Positions 5,937 to 7,097 of a stretch of DNA of 7,097 bases are shown in pieces. How positions within the stretch are numbered: the first letter of the stretch is position 1; each line of letters opens with the position of its first letter. Origin of the DNA: CALAMD01 sp035301025 (GTDB lineage: Bacteria > Bacillota > Bacilli > Bacillales > Amphibacillaceae); the NCBI GenBank assembly GCA_035301025.1, contig DATGUV010000119.1, positions 1 through 7,097 of the forward strand. The letters run 5' to 3'. A model generated the notes under the pieces. It was not told where the DNA came from. It saw only the letters and a list, made by a program, of their open reading frames with translations, and made no database searches. A program made the position numbers and the translations under genes.

Positions 5937-6356
5937 ATGAGTATTGAAATTGTGTTACCTATGTGGTCGGCTTTACGGGACCGGTTTCAAGATAAAATCA
6001 AAACAATTCCTGAAGAAGAACTTCATAAATCTTTAGGAGATACTTCAATTGGTGATTTACTATACCATACTGCAGAAGTAGAGTATATGTTTGCTGCATG
6101 GTTTTTTGATTGGCCAAAAGAAACAGATATTATTCGTCCTGAAACAATGCAGGGGCATGTACAACTTTTACATGCATCTAATGAGCATTTTATACAAGGG
6201 ATGAAAAATCTTTCCGAGGAGAATTGGCAGCTCGTACGTTCATCTGCTTTAGGAGATTCTACTCCTGTAGAAGCAGTGGGAAGACTCATGAATCACGCAG
6301 GAATTCATTCTGGGCAAATCTCTTATATTCAAACGTATGGAAGCGTTGAGGAATAG
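5937..6356 (+). CDS. DinB-fold protein with complete three-histidine metal site
   Basis: This encodes 139 aa, probably a four-helix bundle. ATG 5937 is chosen because AAGGAG (5923-5928) sits 8 nt upstream; the in-frame GTG at 5928 overlaps that site. The family mark is a triad of metal-binding His: His44 in LLYHTAEVEYMF, and His120 and His124 in NHAGIHSGQISYI (the HxxxH pair). The GDLLYHTAEVEY stretch is typical of DinB/YfiT-like proteins. Known members bind divalent metal, and some are thiol transferases, for example the bacillithiol S-transferase BstA (YfiT) of Bacillus subtilis. The start lies 12 nt after the HugZ-like gene and its ribosome binding site overlaps that gene's stop codon, so the two are co-translated. 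This implies a role linked to heme or its breakdown products, but the reaction is unknown. No convincing terminator follows. Confidence 0.82.
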   Translation: MSIEIVLPMWSALRDRFQDKIKTIPEEELHKSLGDTSIGDLLYHTAEVEYMFAAWFFDWPKETDIIRPETMQGHVQLLHASNEHFIQGMKNLSEENWQLVRSSALGDSTPVEAVGRLMNHAGIHSGQISYIQTYGSVEE

Positions 6357-6406
6357 ACGGATTCCCGCTCTGAATGATTGATTATTTAGTTAACCGATTA
6401 CATGTT

Positions 6407-6421
6407 TGAAAATTATTATCT
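6407..6421 (+). promoter_or_regulatory. Fur-like operator upstream of the small-ORF region
   Basis: TGAAAAT-T-ATTATCT matches the 7-1-7 Fur consensus at 12 of 14 positions, as good a fit as the best site of the isdE promoter. It ends 9 bp before the -35 hexamer of the strong promoter at 6431-6460, a little far upstream for simple repression. It does overlap a weaker candidate promoter, TTAACC (6390-6395) with an 18-bp gap to TATTAT (6414-6419). Confidence 0.5.
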
Positions 6422-6430
6422 GTTTGAGTA

Positions 6431-6460
6431 TTGACAATAGGATTAAATCGATGCTATGCT
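6431..6460 (+). promoter_or_regulatory. Strong sigma-A promoter of the small-ORF region
   Basis: A perfect -35 TTGACA (6431-6436) and a -10 TATGCT (6455-6460) are separated by 18 bp. Transcription should begin near 6467, about 30 nt before the 24-codon ORF. The gap 6357-6496 holds only this promoter, the Fur-like site and the leader. Confidence 0.75.
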
Positions 6461-6496
6461 AAACAGAACTTATAAACAGAAAGGAAGGTGCGGAAG

Positions 6497-6571
6497 ATGA
6501 ACGTATTTACAAACAATCAACAAACAACTCAATTGCATATGATTTCCGTGCCATACCATTCGTTTATCTAA
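6497..6571 (+). CDS. 24-aa peptide ORF, probable leader peptide
   Basis: ATG 6497 is followed by 23 codons and TAA at 6569-6571. The ribosome binding site AAGGAAGGTG (6481-6490) is strong and 6 nt away. The peptide begins MNVFTNNQQTTQ and ends SVPYHSFI; it has no signal peptide or membrane segment and was not recognised. It sits between a strong promoter and two terminator-like hairpins. Codons 18-22 cover TGCCATACCATTC (6549-6561), which can pair with the left arm of the first hairpin (GAATGGCA, 6589-6596), the geometry of a translation-dependent attenuator. It could also be a small functional peptide, or a chance ORF within a short regulatory RNA. Confidence 0.55.
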   Translation: MNVFTNNQQTTQLHMISVPYHSFI

Positions 6572-6586
6572 ACATGCATAAATAGG

Positions 6587-6615
6587 GGGAATGGCATGAT
6601 TTGCCGTTCTTTTTA
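6587..6615 (+). terminator. First terminator-like hairpin after the 24-aa ORF (candidate attenuator)
   Basis: GAATGGCA (6589-6596) pairs with TGCCGTTC (6602-6609), an 8-bp stem with one G-T pair and a 5-nt loop, extendable by two G-T pairs. A run of five T (6610-6614) follows. The left arm is also complementary to two 6-nt segments inside the upstream ORF, TGCCAT (6549-6554) and CCATTC (6556-6561), so an alternative antiterminator fold is possible. Confidence 0.65.
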
Positions 6616-6616
6616 T

Positions 6617-6650
6617 AAGCACACGCTTATGTAGAGGCGTGTGCTTTTTT
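6617..6650 (+). terminator. Second, strong Rho-independent terminator
   Basis: AAGCACACGC (6617-6626) pairs perfectly with GCGTGTGCTT (6637-6646). The pairing can extend inward by two more pairs, and a six-T run (6645-6650) follows. It lies two nucleotides after the first hairpin's T tract. No upstream segment that would disrupt this stem was found, so most transcripts from the 6431-6460 promoter should end here, at about 180 nt. Confidence 0.85.
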
Positions 6651-6802
6651 GTGTGTTTTTTACGAAATGGTTTATGGTGTATATGCAAATGAACGTAAAA
6701 GCATGATGTAAAAAAGGTTTTTCTAAACAAGGTACATTTCATTGTTGCTTACACAATAGCATCATGAAAAGGAACAAACGAGATGAAAAGGAGGAGAAAC
6801 AG

Positions 6803-6922
6803 ATGGATTTTATGAAGGAACTTAGAAATAAAAACGTACGACAAAATATTCACTGGGAGTCTTCGGATCAATTTTTAAGAAAACGGTGGATTAAAAGAAG
6901 GATAAGTTTACCGTCTAACTAG
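6803..6922 (+). CDS. Small basic protein, 39 aa, unknown function
   Basis: ATG 6803 lies behind an excellent ribosome binding site, AAGGAGG (6788-6794), with an 8-nt gap. The frame ends with TAG at 6920-6922. The product has ten Lys/Arg against four Asp/Glu; the C-terminal third is a basic cluster, LRKRWIKRRISLP, with one Trp there and another at residue 18. There is no signal or membrane segment. It was not recognised as a known family. No strong promoter lies between the terminators and this ORF, only a weak TATATG at 6680-6685, so expression may depend on read-through. The 231-nt gap before it (6572-6802) holds the two hairpins and a loose dyad ATTGT-N7-ACAAT (6741-6757). Confidence 0.55.
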   Translation: MDFMKELRNKNVRQNIHWESSDQFLRKRWIKRRISLPSN

Positions 6923-6938
6923 AATAGGTTTTTTGAAG

Positions 6939-6956
6939 TCTCCTATAAAAAGGAGC
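6939..6956 (+). promoter_or_regulatory. Hairpin trapping the ribosome binding site of the last small ORF
   Basis: CTCCT (6940-6944) pairs perfectly with AGGAG (6951-6955) across a 6-nt ATAAAA loop. AGGAG is the core of the ribosome binding site for ATG 6963 (7-nt spacing), so the start signal is sequestered in the RNA. The preceding ORF stops at 6922, so a terminating ribosome would reach only to about the base of this hairpin. Confidence 0.55.
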
Positions 6957-6962
6957 AGAACA

Positions 6963-7097
6963 ATGCAATTTACTAATAAAGAGATTATTCATCAACATAT
7001 GAATGACTTACGACACAAAGCACGGGAACATGCACGTGCAATGAAAATAAAGACTAGAAAAAAAATCCGTAAGAAACTTTTAATGACACAGCTCATT
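6963..7097 (+). CDS. Small very basic protein, at least 45 aa, 3' end outside the window
   Basis: ATG 6963 follows AAGGAG (6950-6955) and the frame is open to the right edge (45 codons). It has thirteen Lys/Arg against three acidic residues, and four His in residues 10-23. It looks like one long amphipathic helix, with the basic run KIKTRKKIRKKLL at 28-40. It starts 40 nt after the 39-aa ORF, which shares its basic character but not its sequence. It was not recognised as a known family. It could be the N-terminus of a longer protein, since the gene is cut by the window edge. Confidence 0.6.
   Translation, partial: MQFTNKEIIHQHMNDLRHKAREHARAMKIKTRKKIRKKLLMTQLI

Noticed and set aside
6350..6365. 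GGAAT/ATTCC inverted repeat at the end of the DinB gene as terminator
   Set aside because: The stem is only 5 bp with no following T run.
6470..6742. 90-codon minus-strand ORF across the small-ORF region
   Set aside because: It reads antisense through two terminator hairpins and a sigma-A promoter, has no ribosome binding site, and its composition is irregular (many Cys, His and Phe).
1..7097. CRISPR arrays, tRNA or rRNA genes, transposases, phage genes
   Set aside because: No regularly spaced repeats, no cloverleaf or rRNA-like sequence and no such protein motifs were seen on either strand.

Overview
The window looks like chromosomal DNA from a low-GC, Gram-positive member of the Bacillaceae. 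The evidence is the AT-rich sequence, strong AAGGAGG-type ribosome binding sites, GTG and TTG starts, lipobox lipoproteins, sigma-A promoters with 17-18 bp spacers, Fur boxes and hairpin-plus-T-tract terminators. The extracytoplasmic proteins are very acidic, which would suit a halophilic or alkaliphilic bacillus; this is only an inference.

Layout. (1) 3-254: the 3' end of a probable serine hydrolase, followed by a terminator. (2) 476-2119, minus strand: a lipoprotein with three repeated all-beta-looking modules and a C-terminal transglutaminase-like domain with its Cys-His-Asp triad. (3) 2120-2327: a divergent control region with a sigma-A promoter and two Fur-like operators facing right. 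(4) 2328-6356, plus strand: an iron/heme locus. It comprises an IsdE-like heme-binding lipoprotein, a FecCD (IsdF-like) permease, an FecE/FhuC-type ATPase, a HugZ/HutZ-family split-barrel protein expected to act on heme in the cytosol, and a DinB-fold protein with a complete three-His metal site. A 112-nt imperfect palindrome lies between the isdE-like and isdF-like genes. (5) 6357-7097: a region of very small transcribed and translated elements. It holds a Fur-like site, a strong promoter, a 24-codon ORF with a good ribosome binding site, two tandem terminator-like hairpins, then two small basic ORFs of 39 aa and at least 45 aa. The ribosome binding site of the last one is trapped in a hairpin.

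How it works together (inference). Under iron limitation Fur releases the promoter upstream of isdE. The lipoprotein captures heme at the outer face of the membrane, the permease and ATPase import it, and the HugZ-like protein binds or degrades it to release iron. The DinB protein, 12 nt downstream and tightly coupled, is the unexplained partner. The small-ORF region has the form of an attenuator or small-RNA locus. It may also respond to iron if the upstream Fur-like site is real, which recalls in outline the Fur-regulated sRNA FsrA and the small basic Fbp proteins of Bacillus subtilis, although no sequence similarity to them was recognised.

No tRNA, rRNA, CRISPR array, transposase or phage gene was found. 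All calls come from reading the sequence; no database search was possible.
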